A stretch of DNA of 10,102 nucleotides from Desulfobacterales bacterium (GCA_030689795.1 JAUYEO010000002.1:1-10102), one strand, 5' to 3'. Positions 1-6,952 are shown, numbered from the stretch's first letter. Numbers and translations: made by a program. Notes: generated by a model from the sequence alone, not told the origin.

Positions 1-1
1 T

Positions 2-616
2 GTTCTTTTTAAAGAAAAAAAGATACACGGCAAAAAGCCGGATAAAATAGCGCGTCTCGGCCTGGCCCGCACTTTTCAGAATATCGAGCTTTTCAGCCAT
101 ATGAATACCATGGAAAATATCATGCTTGGCCGCCATATTTATATCAGGACGGGCATTTTCCATGGCGCAACCATGTGGGGAAGGCGCTCACATGCAGGAA
201 AAGAAGAGATAACCCACCGCCGGAAAGTCGAAGAGATAATAGATTTTCTCGATCTTCAGTCTGTAAGAAACAAGTTTGTCGGGGGTCTTCCTTACGGCAC
301 ACAGAAGCTGATTGAACTCGGGAGGGCTCTTGCGCTTGAACCTGAACTGCTTCTTCTTGATGAACCGTGCGCCGGAATGAATTCGGAAGAGAAGCAGGAC
401 ATGATTTTCTGGATCAAGGATATCCAGGATGAGCTTGGAATCACAATGCTTCTTATCGAGCATGATATGAACATGGTCATGGATATTTCAGACAGGATAC
501 TTGTTCTTAATTTCGGAAAATCCATCACTGAAGGAACACCCCAGGAGGTGCAGCGGCATCCCGAGGTGTTAAAGGCGTATTTAGGGGAGGATGAAACCGT
601 TGGGCACGATGCTTGA
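2..616 (+). CDS. livG: Branched-chain amino acid ABC transporter ATP-binding protein LivG, 5' end missing
   Basis: Cytoplasmic ATPase subunit of a LivHMGF-type importer for branched-chain amino acids or similar amides. The frame is open from base 2 and the protein clearly begins before the window: the sequence just before the first internal ATG (101) already reads as the family's ARTFQNIELF segment. About 204 residues are visible of a usual ~255, so Walker A is missing. Visible are the LivG-type signature LPYGTQKLIELGRAL, Walker B LLLLDEPCAGMN, the H-loop histidine in LLIEHDMNMVMD, and the C-terminal GTPQEVQRHPEVLKAYLGE segment typical of LivG. The stop TGA (614-616) overlaps the start of the LivF gene, pointing to translational coupling. 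The substrate cannot be read from the sequence. The family call is secure. Confidence 0.93.
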   Translation, partial: VLFKEKKIHGKKPDKIARLGLARTFQNIELFSHMNTMENIMLGRHIYIRTGIFHGATMWGRRSHAGKEEITHRRKVEEIIDFLDLQSVRNKFVGGLPYGTQKLIELGRALALEPELLLLDEPCAGMNSEEKQDMIFWIKDIQDELGITMLLIEHDMNMVMDISDRILVLNFGKSITEGTPQEVQRHPEVLKAYLGEDETVGHDA

Positions 617-1376
617 GATAAAGAATATTGAAACCTATTATGACCTGATCTATGCCATACGGGGCGCCTCTCTTTCAGTTGAAGAAGGGACAATTACGGC
701 AATCCTCGGAAATAACGGAGCCGGCAAATCGACTGTTTTAAAGACCGCGATGGGTCTTATTGAAGACCAGCCCGATAAGGGAACCATAGAATATATGGGT
801 AAACGTATTGACGGGATGGATACGGAAGAGATTGTGCGGATGGGCATCTCGTATGTTCCAGAAGGTAGAGAGGTTTTTAAAGAGCTCACGGTAAAAGAAA
901 ACCTTCTTATGGGGGCTTATTTAAGAAAGGATAAATCGGGAATAAAGGAAGATACTGAACGAATATATAAAAATTTTCCGATATTAAAAGACAGGGAAAA
1001 TCAATGGGCCGGAACACTTTCCGGCGGAGAACAGCAGATGCTTGCCATCGGAAGGGCGCTTATGAACAGGCCCAGGCTCCTTTTTCTTGATGAGCCCTCC
1101 CTCGGCCTTTCCCCGATTCTTGTCAAGGAAATTTTCAGTATTATTAAAGCAATCAATTCCGAAGGAGTTACAATTCTTCTAGTGGAACAGAATGCGAGAA
1201 TGGCGCTTTCAGTTTCAGACGTTGGTTTTATTCTTGAAAACGGCCGGTTTGTCATGAAGGGAAAGTCAAAAGATCTGATGGAAGACAAGGATGTCAGGGA
1301 ATTTTACATGGGAGTCCGTTCAGAGGCGTCTGCAAAGGGATATCAGAGGTGGAAGAGGAAGAAGCAGTGGAGATGA
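609..1376 (+). CDS. livF: Branched-chain amino acid ABC transporter ATP-binding protein LivF
   Basis: Second ATPase of the same importer. From ATG 609 it is 255 residues, with Walker A GNNGAGKST (34-42), signature LSGGEQQ (137-143), Walker B LLFLDEPS (157-164) and an H-loop-region LLVEQNARMAL; LivF proteins carry Gln rather than His here. ATG 609 gives the family-typical beginning MLEIKNIETYYD and overlaps the livG stop by eight bases. An in-frame ATG at 591 has a GGGGAGG directly against it, with no spacing. A TTG at 600 would be better spaced from that site and adds only three residues, so the exact start is uncertain. The protein is slightly longer than usual, with a basic tail (about 15 residues, ending KRKKQWR) whose codons overlap the start region of the next gene. 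Confidence 0.92.
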   Translation: MLEIKNIETYYDLIYAIRGASLSVEEGTITAILGNNGAGKSTVLKTAMGLIEDQPDKGTIEYMGKRIDGMDTEEIVRMGISYVPEGREVFKELTVKENLLMGAYLRKDKSGIKEDTERIYKNFPILKDRENQWAGTLSGGEQQMLAIGRALMNRPRLLFLDEPSLGLSPILVKEIFSIIKAINSEGVTILLVEQNARMALSVSDVGFILENGRFVMKGKSKDLMEDKDVREFYMGVRSEASAKGYQRWKRKKQWR

Positions 1377-3181
1377 AAAACGTTGAGTTAAATACTGTCC
1401 CAGGGGTTTTTAAAAGCACCGTATCAAAATATGGCGACAGGGTGTCCATGCGGAAAAAGGAGTACGGACTGTGGCATGACATCTCCTGGAACGAATATTA
1501 TAAACGGGTCGGATATGTGGGCTCCGCTCTGATATCGATGGGGCTTGAAAAAGGCGACTGCGTTTCAATCATCGGGGATAACTGCCCGGAATGGGTTATT
1601 GCGGATATGGGCATACAATGCTCCGGAGCTGTTTCGGTAGGAGTCTATGCCACCAATGCCCGGCCACAGGTTGAATATGTAATCAACAATTCAGAATCAA
1701 AATTCTTTTTCGTCGAAAACGAAGAGCAGCTCGATAAATGGCTCATGTTCAAAGAGAACGTCCCCAAATTGATAAAGGTAATAGTGTGGGACACGGAAGG
1801 CCTGAGGACTTTCAAAGATCCGATGGTCATGACTTTTTCCGAACTGCTTGAGTTTGGGAGAAAGGTCGCAGCAGAACAACCGGAACTTTTTGAAAAAAGG
1901 GCTGAAGAAGTCGGCCCGGAAGATCTTTCCGTGCTTATCTATACTTCCGGAACAACAGGGCCTCCCAAGGGGGCAATGCTTTCGCACGGTAATGTCACAT
2001 GGATGGCAAATGCGGTTTCCAAAACAAATGAAGTCTATCCTTCGGATGAGGTTCTTTCCTTTCTGCCTCTCTGCCACATATTTGAAAGATTATTTTCAGT
2101 CTTTATCCATATAACTTACGGGTACATTGTAAACTTTGTCGAAAAACCGGATACGGTTACAGACAACATGGGTGAAGTATCGCCCACAGTCGGCTACGCG
2201 GTGCCCAGGATATGGGAGAAGTATTATTCGGCTATTCTTATAAGGATGTCCGATGCCACATGGTTCAAGAAGGCGGTTTTTTTTACGGCCCTCAAAATAG
2301 GGAAAAAAAGAGCGGCGCTCCTGATGGATTTTAAAGCAGTGCCTTCTTATCTTGAACTTTTGTTCAAGATTGCCTATTTTGCCGTTTTCCGGAAGCTTAA
2401 GGAGAAAATGGGCTTTGACCGCTTCCGTGTTGCATATTCGGGCGCTGCCCCCATATCTCCCGATGTGCTCCGTTTCTTTCAGTCGATAGGGGTTAACCTT
2501 ATTGAAGGATACGGGCAGACGGAAGGGACAGGCGTTACAACAATGTCGAGAATAGGGAGAGTGAAGTTCGGAACCGTCGGACCCCCGCTTCCCGGAACAG
2601 AGATTAAGATAGCTGAAGACGGAGAAATCCTTGTAAAGTCACCGGGCGTATTCAAAGGGTATTTTAAAAACGAAAAGGCAAGCGCTGAAACGGTTAAGGA
2701 CGGATGGCTCTATTCAGGTGATGTCGGGGTAATAGACAATGACGGTTTCTTGAAAATTACCGATCGCAAAAAAGACATCATAGTTACTGCCGGCGGAAAA
2801 AACATTACACCTCAGTATATTGAGAACAAGCTGAAATCGAGCATATATATAAATGATGCGGTGGTGATTGGCGACAGAAGAAAGTTCTTAAGCTCTCTTA
2901 TCATGATTGATGAAGACAACGTTGTAAAGTATGCTCAGGATAAGAAGATCCAGTTTTCAACGTATAAAGACCTGACGCAGGCGCCGGAGGTACAGGAATT
3001 GATACAGGGTGAGATTGACAAGGTAAATGAAACATTGTCAAGGGTTGAAAGTATTAGAAAGTTCAGGGTCCTTCCCAAGAAGCTTTATGAAGAAGACGGT
3101 GAAGTTACGCCTACCATGAAGGTCAAGAGAAAGAGTGTGAATGAAGCTTTCAAAGATCTTATCGAAGCGATGTACAAATAA
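1373..3181 (+). CDS. Long-chain acyl-CoA synthetase, AMP-forming (FAA1/ACSBG-like)
   Basis: Activates a fatty or other carboxylic acid to its CoA thioester via an acyl-adenylate. The 602-residue protein (from ATG 1373) has the ANL-family motifs in order: P-loop YTSGTTGPPKG (190-200), EGYGQTEGTG (378-387), YSGDVG (447-452), DRKKDIIVTAGGKNI (464-478) and a C-terminal TPTMKVKRK (579-587) carrying the expected catalytic-lysine region. The long insert around residues 245-350 and the TPTxKVKR ending fit the FAA1/ACSBG branch rather than acetyl-CoA synthetase. ATG 1373 overlaps the livF stop as ATGA; a GTG at 1349 would add eight residues and is an alternative start. Location after livGF is common in deltaproteobacteria and suggests the transporter and ligase feed one catabolic route (inference). 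Acyl chain specificity cannot be told. Confidence 0.92.
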   Translation: MKNVELNTVPGVFKSTVSKYGDRVSMRKKEYGLWHDISWNEYYKRVGYVGSALISMGLEKGDCVSIIGDNCPEWVIADMGIQCSGAVSVGVYATNARPQVEYVINNSESKFFFVENEEQLDKWLMFKENVPKLIKVIVWDTEGLRTFKDPMVMTFSELLEFGRKVAAEQPELFEKRAEEVGPEDLSVLIYTSGTTGPPKGAMLSHGNVTWMANAVSKTNEVYPSDEVLSFLPLCHIFERLFSVFIHITYGYIVNFVEKPDTVTDNMGEVSPTVGYAVPRIWEKYYSAILIRMSDATWFKKAVFFTALKIGKKRAALLMDFKAVPSYLELLFKIAYFAVFRKLKEKMGFDRFRVAYSGAAPISPDVLRFFQSIGVNLIEGYGQTEGTGVTTMSRIGRVKFGTVGPPLPGTEIKIAEDGEILVKSPGVFKGYFKNEKASAETVKDGWLYSGDVGVIDNDGFLKITDRKKDIIVTAGGKNITPQYIENKLKSSIYINDAVVIGDRRKFLSSLIMIDEDNVVKYAQDKKIQFSTYKDLTQAPEVQELIQGEIDKVNETLSRVESIRKFRVLPKKLYEEDGEVTPTMKVKRKSVNEAFKDLIEAMYK

Positions 3182-3253
3182 CCTTATTTCCACTCTCCGG
3201 CCTTTTCTGAAAACCATTTTTTCACCTTTCAACAGGAATCCAGCAATTTGTTC

Positions 3254-3281
3254 TTGACAATAAAACATATCATCATATAAA
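3254..3281 (+). promoter_or_regulatory. Sigma70-type promoter of the selenoprotein operon
   Basis: A perfect -35 box TTGACA (3254-3259) is followed after 16 bases by TATAAA (3276-3281), a five-of-six match to the -10 box. Transcription would start near 3288, about 50 bases before the ArsR start codon. The region is AT-rich and lies in the only sizeable gap before the operon. The reading is by eye; no start-site data are available. Confidence 0.75.
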
Positions 3282-3304
3282 CATACATTGATATGTTAAT
3301 GTAT
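3264..3304 (+). promoter_or_regulatory. Nested inverted repeats, probable ArsR-family operator
   Basis: Two perfect inverted repeats overlap the promoter. The first is ATACATT (3283-3289) with AATGTAT (3298-3304), separated by eight bases and covering the predicted transcription start. The second is AACATATC (3264-3271) with GATATGTT (3290-3297), separated by 18 bases and flanking the -10 box. ArsR-family dimers bind such AT-rich dyads over their own promoter, so autorepression by the next gene is the natural reading. Which dyad is the true site is not known. Confidence 0.65.
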
Positions 3305-3325
3305 TTATTAAAAGGTCGTTATAGC

Positions 3326-3332
3326 AAGGAAG
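3326..3332 (+). promoter_or_regulatory. Ribosome binding site that fixes the ArsR start
   Basis: AAGGAAG lies five bases before ATG 3338. The longer in-frame ATG at 3293 lies inside the operator dyad, only about five bases after the predicted transcription start, and has no Shine-Dalgarno sequence. The shorter start is therefore preferred. Confidence 0.7.
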
Positions 3333-3337
3333 AATAC

Positions 3338-3673
3338 ATGCATAATACAGCCCAGGAACAGATGGTACTGTCCAGCGAATGTCTTCAGATTGCAGCCGCG
3401 TTAGCTAAGGGATTAGCGGATGAAAATCGCCTGCGGATTCTGTATTACCTCAGCAACGGTAAAAAGTCTGTCAACAGCATCGCGGAGGAATTGAATTTGT
3501 CTCAGCCCCTTGTTTCTCATCATTTGCGGGAGCTGAAACGTTATCTCCTGGTTCATGTAGAGCGAAACGGCCCTTTTATTTACTATGAAATCGTTGACCT
3601 CGAAATTCTGAATATCGTCCAAATGCTGGCGACGGTGGCCCGGGAGTTGTTTGCTAAAAGAAAAACATTTTAG
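3338..3673 (+). CDS. ArsR/SmtB-family winged-helix repressor
   Basis: A 111-residue transcription factor of the usual ArsR length. The core is plain: LAKGLADENRLRILYYL, then the recognition-helix region IAEELNLSQPLVSHHLRELK, then a beta-hairpin wing (LLVHVERNGPFIYYEI) and a C-terminal dimerisation helix. The metal-binding ELCVC motif of classical ArsR is absent. The only cysteine is Cys15, before the HTH, so the two-cysteine thiol switch of BigR/SqrR-type sulfur sensors is also absent as far as one can see. It is first in the operon, behind a strong promoter with dyads over the start site, so it likely represses the downstream Sec genes and itself. The inducer is unknown; neighbours suggest a sulfur, selenium or metal(loid) signal (inference). 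Confidence 0.88.
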   Translation: MHNTAQEQMVLSSECLQIAAALAKGLADENRLRILYYLSNGKKSVNSIAEELNLSQPLVSHHLRELKRYLLVHVERNGPFIYYEIVDLEILNIVQMLATVARELFAKRKTF

Positions 3674-3696
3674 ATATGGGAGAAAGTGGAAGCATC

Positions 3697-4146
3697 ATGG
3701 GAAAGATTCTTGAAATCGTCAATCACATGGACCCAAAAACAGCATTGACTGAAATGGCCGCAGCCTTGAAAAGGCTTTTTCCGCTGCTGGATGAAGAAAC
3801 CCGAAGCAATTTTGTCATGAACCTGATCGGTGAGTCCGGCAGCGATAAAGTATCCAGCATGGTACATCTCTGACTGGCCGAGTGCATGGGCGAAGGTGTC
3901 GACCCGACGCAAATGTGCCAGAGCCTGGTGGATAAGGTTACCCAGTCAAAACAACTGATGGCGATCAGTAACCCTGAAATACTGGTTCTTTTTGAGGACT
4001 GGCTCGAGGAACTTGAAGATGAAGTTATTGCTTGTACCGGACGGCATGAAAACCTTACAGCAGAGGAGCTGGCGAAAAAACTGGGCTTGTCTTTAAGGGG
4101 CGCAGACTTTCTCATATCCAAGCTCAAACGTGAAGGGAAAATGTGA
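3697..4146 (+). CDS. Small putative selenoprotein of unknown family, HTH-like C-terminus (Sec59)
   Basis: I do not recognise this family. One frame runs from 3697 to the TGA stop at 4144-4146, interrupted only by TGA 3871, read as Sec59 in a 149-residue protein. The context is MVHL-U-LAECM, so Sec59 and Cys63 form a UxxxC pair suited to one helix; Cys74 and Cys113 are further thiols. Residues 1-110 look all-helical and acidic. Residues 120-149 (LTAEELAKKLGLSLRGADFL and on) resemble a helix-turn-helix, hinting at a Sec-based redox sensor (inference). ATG 3697 has GGAAG five bases upstream; the in-frame ATG at 3676 lacks a ribosome site. The gene begins 23 bases after arsR and its stop overlaps the next start as TGATG. 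A SECIS-like hairpin follows the TGA at 3888-3905. A nonsense-mutated pseudogene is the alternative, made unlikely by the same pattern in the next two genes. Confidence 0.8.
3888..3905 (+). promoter_or_regulatory. SECIS-like hairpin for TGA 3871
   Basis: Stem GGGCGA (3888-3893) pairs with TCG-A-CCC (3899-3905) with one bulged A at 3902. The apical loop is AGGTG (3894-3898), beginning 20 bases after the TGA. A short stem with a GGU-containing loop about 20 nt downstream of UGA resembles the SelB-binding element of E. coli fdhF, which has an AGGUCU loop. Folding was done by eye. Confidence 0.75.
4132..4138 (+). promoter_or_regulatory. Ribosome binding site for the rhodanese-DsbD fusion
   Basis: GAAGGGA lies seven bases before ATG 4146, within the end of the preceding gene. 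It favours ATG 4146 over the in-frame GTG one codon earlier. Confidence 0.6.
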
Positions 4147-5939
4147 TGGGAAAGGAGACTGTTATCAGCAACAAAAAGTCAATATTTTTAGCCCTGGCGG
4201 CAGTGATCGTGACGGTTGGCGTTCTTTGGGCCACCAACCGGGCGGTGACTCCGAAAGAGCCGGCCTGGGAGGATGTAATTGCCGAAGCTAAAAACGGGGG
4301 CTACAGGATTATTTCTACGGAAGAGATGAGAGATCTCTACCAGAAAGATGCTCAAAATCTTCTGCTGGTGGATACCCGCCAGGAATGGGAGTTTCAAACC
4401 GGACATATTGCAGACTCACTTAATTTCCCGATGGAGCCGACAGGCTGGTCTCGGTGGCGAAAAGCAAAGTCTCTCGAGGCGGTTTTAGGCCCGGATAAAA
4501 ACCGGCATGTTATCTTTTACTGAGCGGGTTTGACCTGAGTCCGCAGCGACTCGGCGGCCCGTGTGGCCGTGAAATTGGGTTATAAAAACATCTATCGCGA
4601 TCCCAGAGGATTTCCGGAATGGCAGAAAATGGGGCTCCCGGTTGAAAGCGTTTCCATAAAAGCGACTGAACCGGCCGAAGCATCCCGCGCCCAAGGTCCC
4701 CTTCACGGCTGGGCCATGCTCTGGACTCTTCTTGGGATATTCGCAGGCGGCATGGCGCTGAATCTTACTCCGTGTATCTATCCGCTTATTCCGATCACAG
4801 TTTCATATTTTGGCGGTCAGGCCGCCAGAGGCGGGCAGGGGCAAAGCAAACTGATCGTTCACGGCTTGTGCTATATGCTGGGGCTCTCTGTTACCAACTC
4901 TGCTCTTGGGGTAGTGGCCGCCCTGACAGGAGGCCTGATGGGCGCCATACTGCAAAACCCCGTTGTTCTTCTGGTGATTGCTGCAATTCTGGTATGTTTC
5001 GCCGCCAGTCTCTTTGACTTTTGGGAACTGCGTCTGCCCGGCGGCCTCACCCAGGCGGCAGCAAAGTCTTATACCGGTTATTTCGGAAGTCTTTTTATGG
5101 GACTGACGCTGGGAGTAGTGGCCGCGCCCTGTATCGGTCCGTTTATCCTCGGGCTGCTCACCTGGGTGGCGAGCATGGGAAGTCCCTGGCTGGGTTTTAT
5201 CATTTTCTTTACCTTGAGTCTGGGATTGGGGCTGCCGCTTTTTTTTCTGGCCATATTTTCAGGCCAGCTCAAAAAACTTCCACGGTCCGGCGGCTGGATG
5301 ATATGGGTAAGAAAGGTGATGGGCTGGGTTCTCATCGCCATGGCTGTTCATTTTATCAGATCGATGCTTCCGGATCCGCTGGATGTCATCGTGATGGGAG
5401 TAGTAGCTCTGGCCGCAGGATTGCACCTGGGTTGGTTCGAGCGAAGCCAGGCCAATTTCAGGGCATTCCCGGCATTAAAAATTTCGGTCGGCATAGTGTG
5501 TCTGATTCTGGCAGCTTTTCTAATCACTTCCCGCGTAATGCGCAGTCCCGGCGTTTCCTGGAAGCCGTATTCAGAAGAAATTATTGCTGAAGCTCAAAAA
5601 CGAAGCAAACCTGTCATCATAGATTTTTATGCCACATGGTGTACTCCATGCAGGGAACTCGAAGAAGTCACGTTTCACGATGCCGCTGTCGTACAACATG
5701 CCGAACGCGACTTTGTCATGATCAAGGTGGATGTAACCAAAGGAGGGAATCCGCTTTACGAAAGCCTGCTGCAGCAATATAATATAAAGGGGGTACCGAC
5801 AATAGTCTTTCTGGATGTATATGGAAAAGAGAGGCATGATCTGCGATTGGCAGACTATCTGGTACCAGATCAGTTTATCGAGCGTATGGTTGAGCTTAAA
5901 AAAAGTCCGCCCGTTAAATCAGTGAAAGGAAACCCGTGA
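4146..5939 (+). CDS. Double-selenocysteine rhodanese-DsbD(beta)-thioredoxin fusion membrane protein (Sec126, Sec131)
   Basis: A 597-residue fusion read through TGA 4521 and TGA 4536. Order: an N-terminal membrane segment (about 12-30), a rhodanese domain (about 40-165) with LLVDTRQEWEF and GHIADSLNFP, a CcdA/DsbD-type electron-conducting membrane core (about 187-465) with conserved cysteines in LTPCIYPLIP (Cys210) and AAPCIGPF (Cys329), and a C-terminal thioredoxin domain with WCTPC (Cys499, Cys502) and a GVPT cis-proline near 551. The rhodanese loop reads FY-U-AGLT-U-VRSDSAA; family members of the CxGxxC type have cysteines at exactly these two places, so both are replaced by Sec. Classical DsbD has an immunoglobulin-like alpha domain where this protein has the rhodanese. 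Likely role (inference): electrons pass from cytoplasmic thioredoxin through the core to the thioredoxin domain, which reduces the Sec rhodanese. The final TGA overlaps the next ATG. Confidence 0.9.
4535..4554 (+). promoter_or_regulatory. SECIS-like hairpin for TGA 4521
   Basis: Seven-pair stem CTGAGTC (4535-4541) with GACTCGG (4548-4554), one pair being U-G, and a six-base loop CGCAGC (4542-4547). The loop starts 18 bases after TGA 4521. The second Sec codon, TGA 4536, lies inside the 5' arm of this stem. Confidence 0.7.
4554..4570 (+). promoter_or_regulatory. SECIS-like hairpin for TGA 4536
   Basis: Stem GCGGCC (4554-4559) pairs with GGCCGT (4565-4570) with one G-U pair, and the five-base loop is CGTGT (4560-4564). 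The loop begins 21 bases after TGA 4536. It is immediately adjacent to the hairpin that serves TGA 4521, sharing base 4554, so the two cannot both be full length at once. Confidence 0.7.
5925..5930 (+). promoter_or_regulatory. Ribosome binding site placing the start upstream of TGA 5984
   Basis: AAAGGA lies eight bases before ATG 5939, which overlaps the preceding stop as TGATG. The first ATG after the in-frame TGA (6002) has no comparable site. Translation therefore most likely starts before the TGA and must read through it. Confidence 0.7.
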
Positions 5940-6937
5940 TGCTGAAAGTTAGATTTTTTCTCAATGAACCCAATGGAAAACCCTGAAAGAACTTCAAGTC
6001 AATGATGCCCGGTCTGGGCGGAAAATACGATATTGAAATCGAAACCATGTCAAAGCCTGTTGCAGAATATCAGACGGATGAATATTTCGAACTGGATCTT
6101 CCGGTTGCCCCGGCCGTCATGGTGGCGGACGAGATTCTGGTGGAGGGTTCAAATATCTCTCAGGATAAGGTTGAGGCGGCCATTTGCCGTCATCTGGGAC
6201 TTCCTGAGCCGGAACCCAAAAAGAAAAGTTATTTTGATATGCAGCAAACCGGATCCATTCAAACCAAACCATCTTGGTTGCGGCCTGTTTTTTTTATCAT
6301 TATGCTGGGTGTCGTCATATTTTTTATCCGTTATTATAACCTGGACCAGTATTTGGAAAAAGAGCATCTGCGACAGTTAATAGCTGGTTATGGTATCTGG
6401 GCTCCCATCATCTATCTGCTCATCTGGACAATCGCGCCTTCGCTGTTCCTGCCGGGATTGGCGCTTACGCTGGCGGGAGGTGTTCTGTTCGGCTTTTTCT
6501 GGGGGGTAATATATACTGTTGCGGGGGCCACATCCGGGGCCACTCTGGCCTTTTTAGTAGCGCGCTATCTGGCCCGTGATTGGGTAGCCTCCAAACTGGC
6601 CGGCACCAGAGCGGCAGCTTTGGATGAAAAGGTTGGGCAGCATGGATGGAAAATTGTTGCGTTCACCAGGCTTATTCCGATTTTCCCCTATAACCTGCTG
6701 AATTACGCATTCGGTCTTACCAGGATATCATTGGCGGTTTATGTGATAACATCATTCATATTTATGCTTCCCATGACCATCGCTTATATCTTTTTTTCTG
6801 CAAATATCATAGATCTGTTCCGGGGCAAAATAAGTAAGGAGTTAATTGCCGGCATTATCCTGATTATCCTGGTTACCCTGATACCGGTGATCTATAAAAA
6901 AATCATGGCGAAGAGAGGCGGGAAGATAGAACTTTAA
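5939..6937 (+). CDS. Selenocysteine thioredoxin-fold domain fused to TVP38/VTT-family membrane protein (Sec16)
   Basis: A 332-residue fusion read through TGA 5984. Residues 1-88 look like a small thioredoxin/glutaredoxin-type fold: strand VRFFLNE, then KP-U16-KNF at the active-site position, strand YDIEIET, and a cis-proline-like VAPAVMVADEILVEG. There is no CxxC; the only cysteine is Cys83. After a basic linker and a membrane segment (about 113-130), residues 150-320 match the VTT/TVP38 (SNARE-associated, DedA-related) family, with several hydrophobic helices and the hallmark FTRLIPIFPYNLLNYAFGL (242-260). The ATG at 5939 has a good ribosome site and overlaps the previous stop; starting at 6002 would remove the first strand and active site. 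The joining of a Sec redox head to a VTT membrane domain suggests redox-linked handling of a membrane or metal(loid) substrate, but no function is established here. It ends 15 bases from the convergent minus-strand gene. Confidence 0.87.
6006..6020 (+). promoter_or_regulatory. SECIS-like hairpin for TGA 5984
   Basis: Stem TGCCC (6006-6010) pairs with GGGCG (6016-6020), four G-C pairs plus one U-G. The loop GGTCT (6011-6015) starts 24 bases after the TGA. The loop is very like the GGUCU of the E. coli fdhF SECIS. This is the cleanest of the four by eye. Confidence 0.75.
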
Positions 6938-6952
6938 ACCTGTAATCAGAAA

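Noticed and set aside
3208..3224. Hairpin TGAAAA/TTTTCA after the ligase gene as a terminator
   Set aside because: The stem is six AT-rich pairs with no following T run, so it is too weak to call an intrinsic terminator.
3283..3304. Operator as a copy of the SqrR/BigR site (ATTC-N8-GAAT as I recall it)
   Set aside because: The half-site spacing differs (ATT and AAT are eight bases apart here) and the outer C/G are missing. The resemblance is only general AT-rich dyad character.
3293..3337. N-terminal extension of the ArsR protein from ATG 3293
   Set aside because: It would put coding sequence inside the operator right at the transcription start and has no ribosome site. ATG 3338 has AAGGAAG at good spacing.
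3871..5986. Pseudogene or sequencing-error reading of the interrupted frames
   Set aside because: Four interruptions are all TGA, in three neighbouring genes, with no frameshift, correct downstream hairpins and two falling on known active-site cysteine positions. Decay or error would give mixed lesions.
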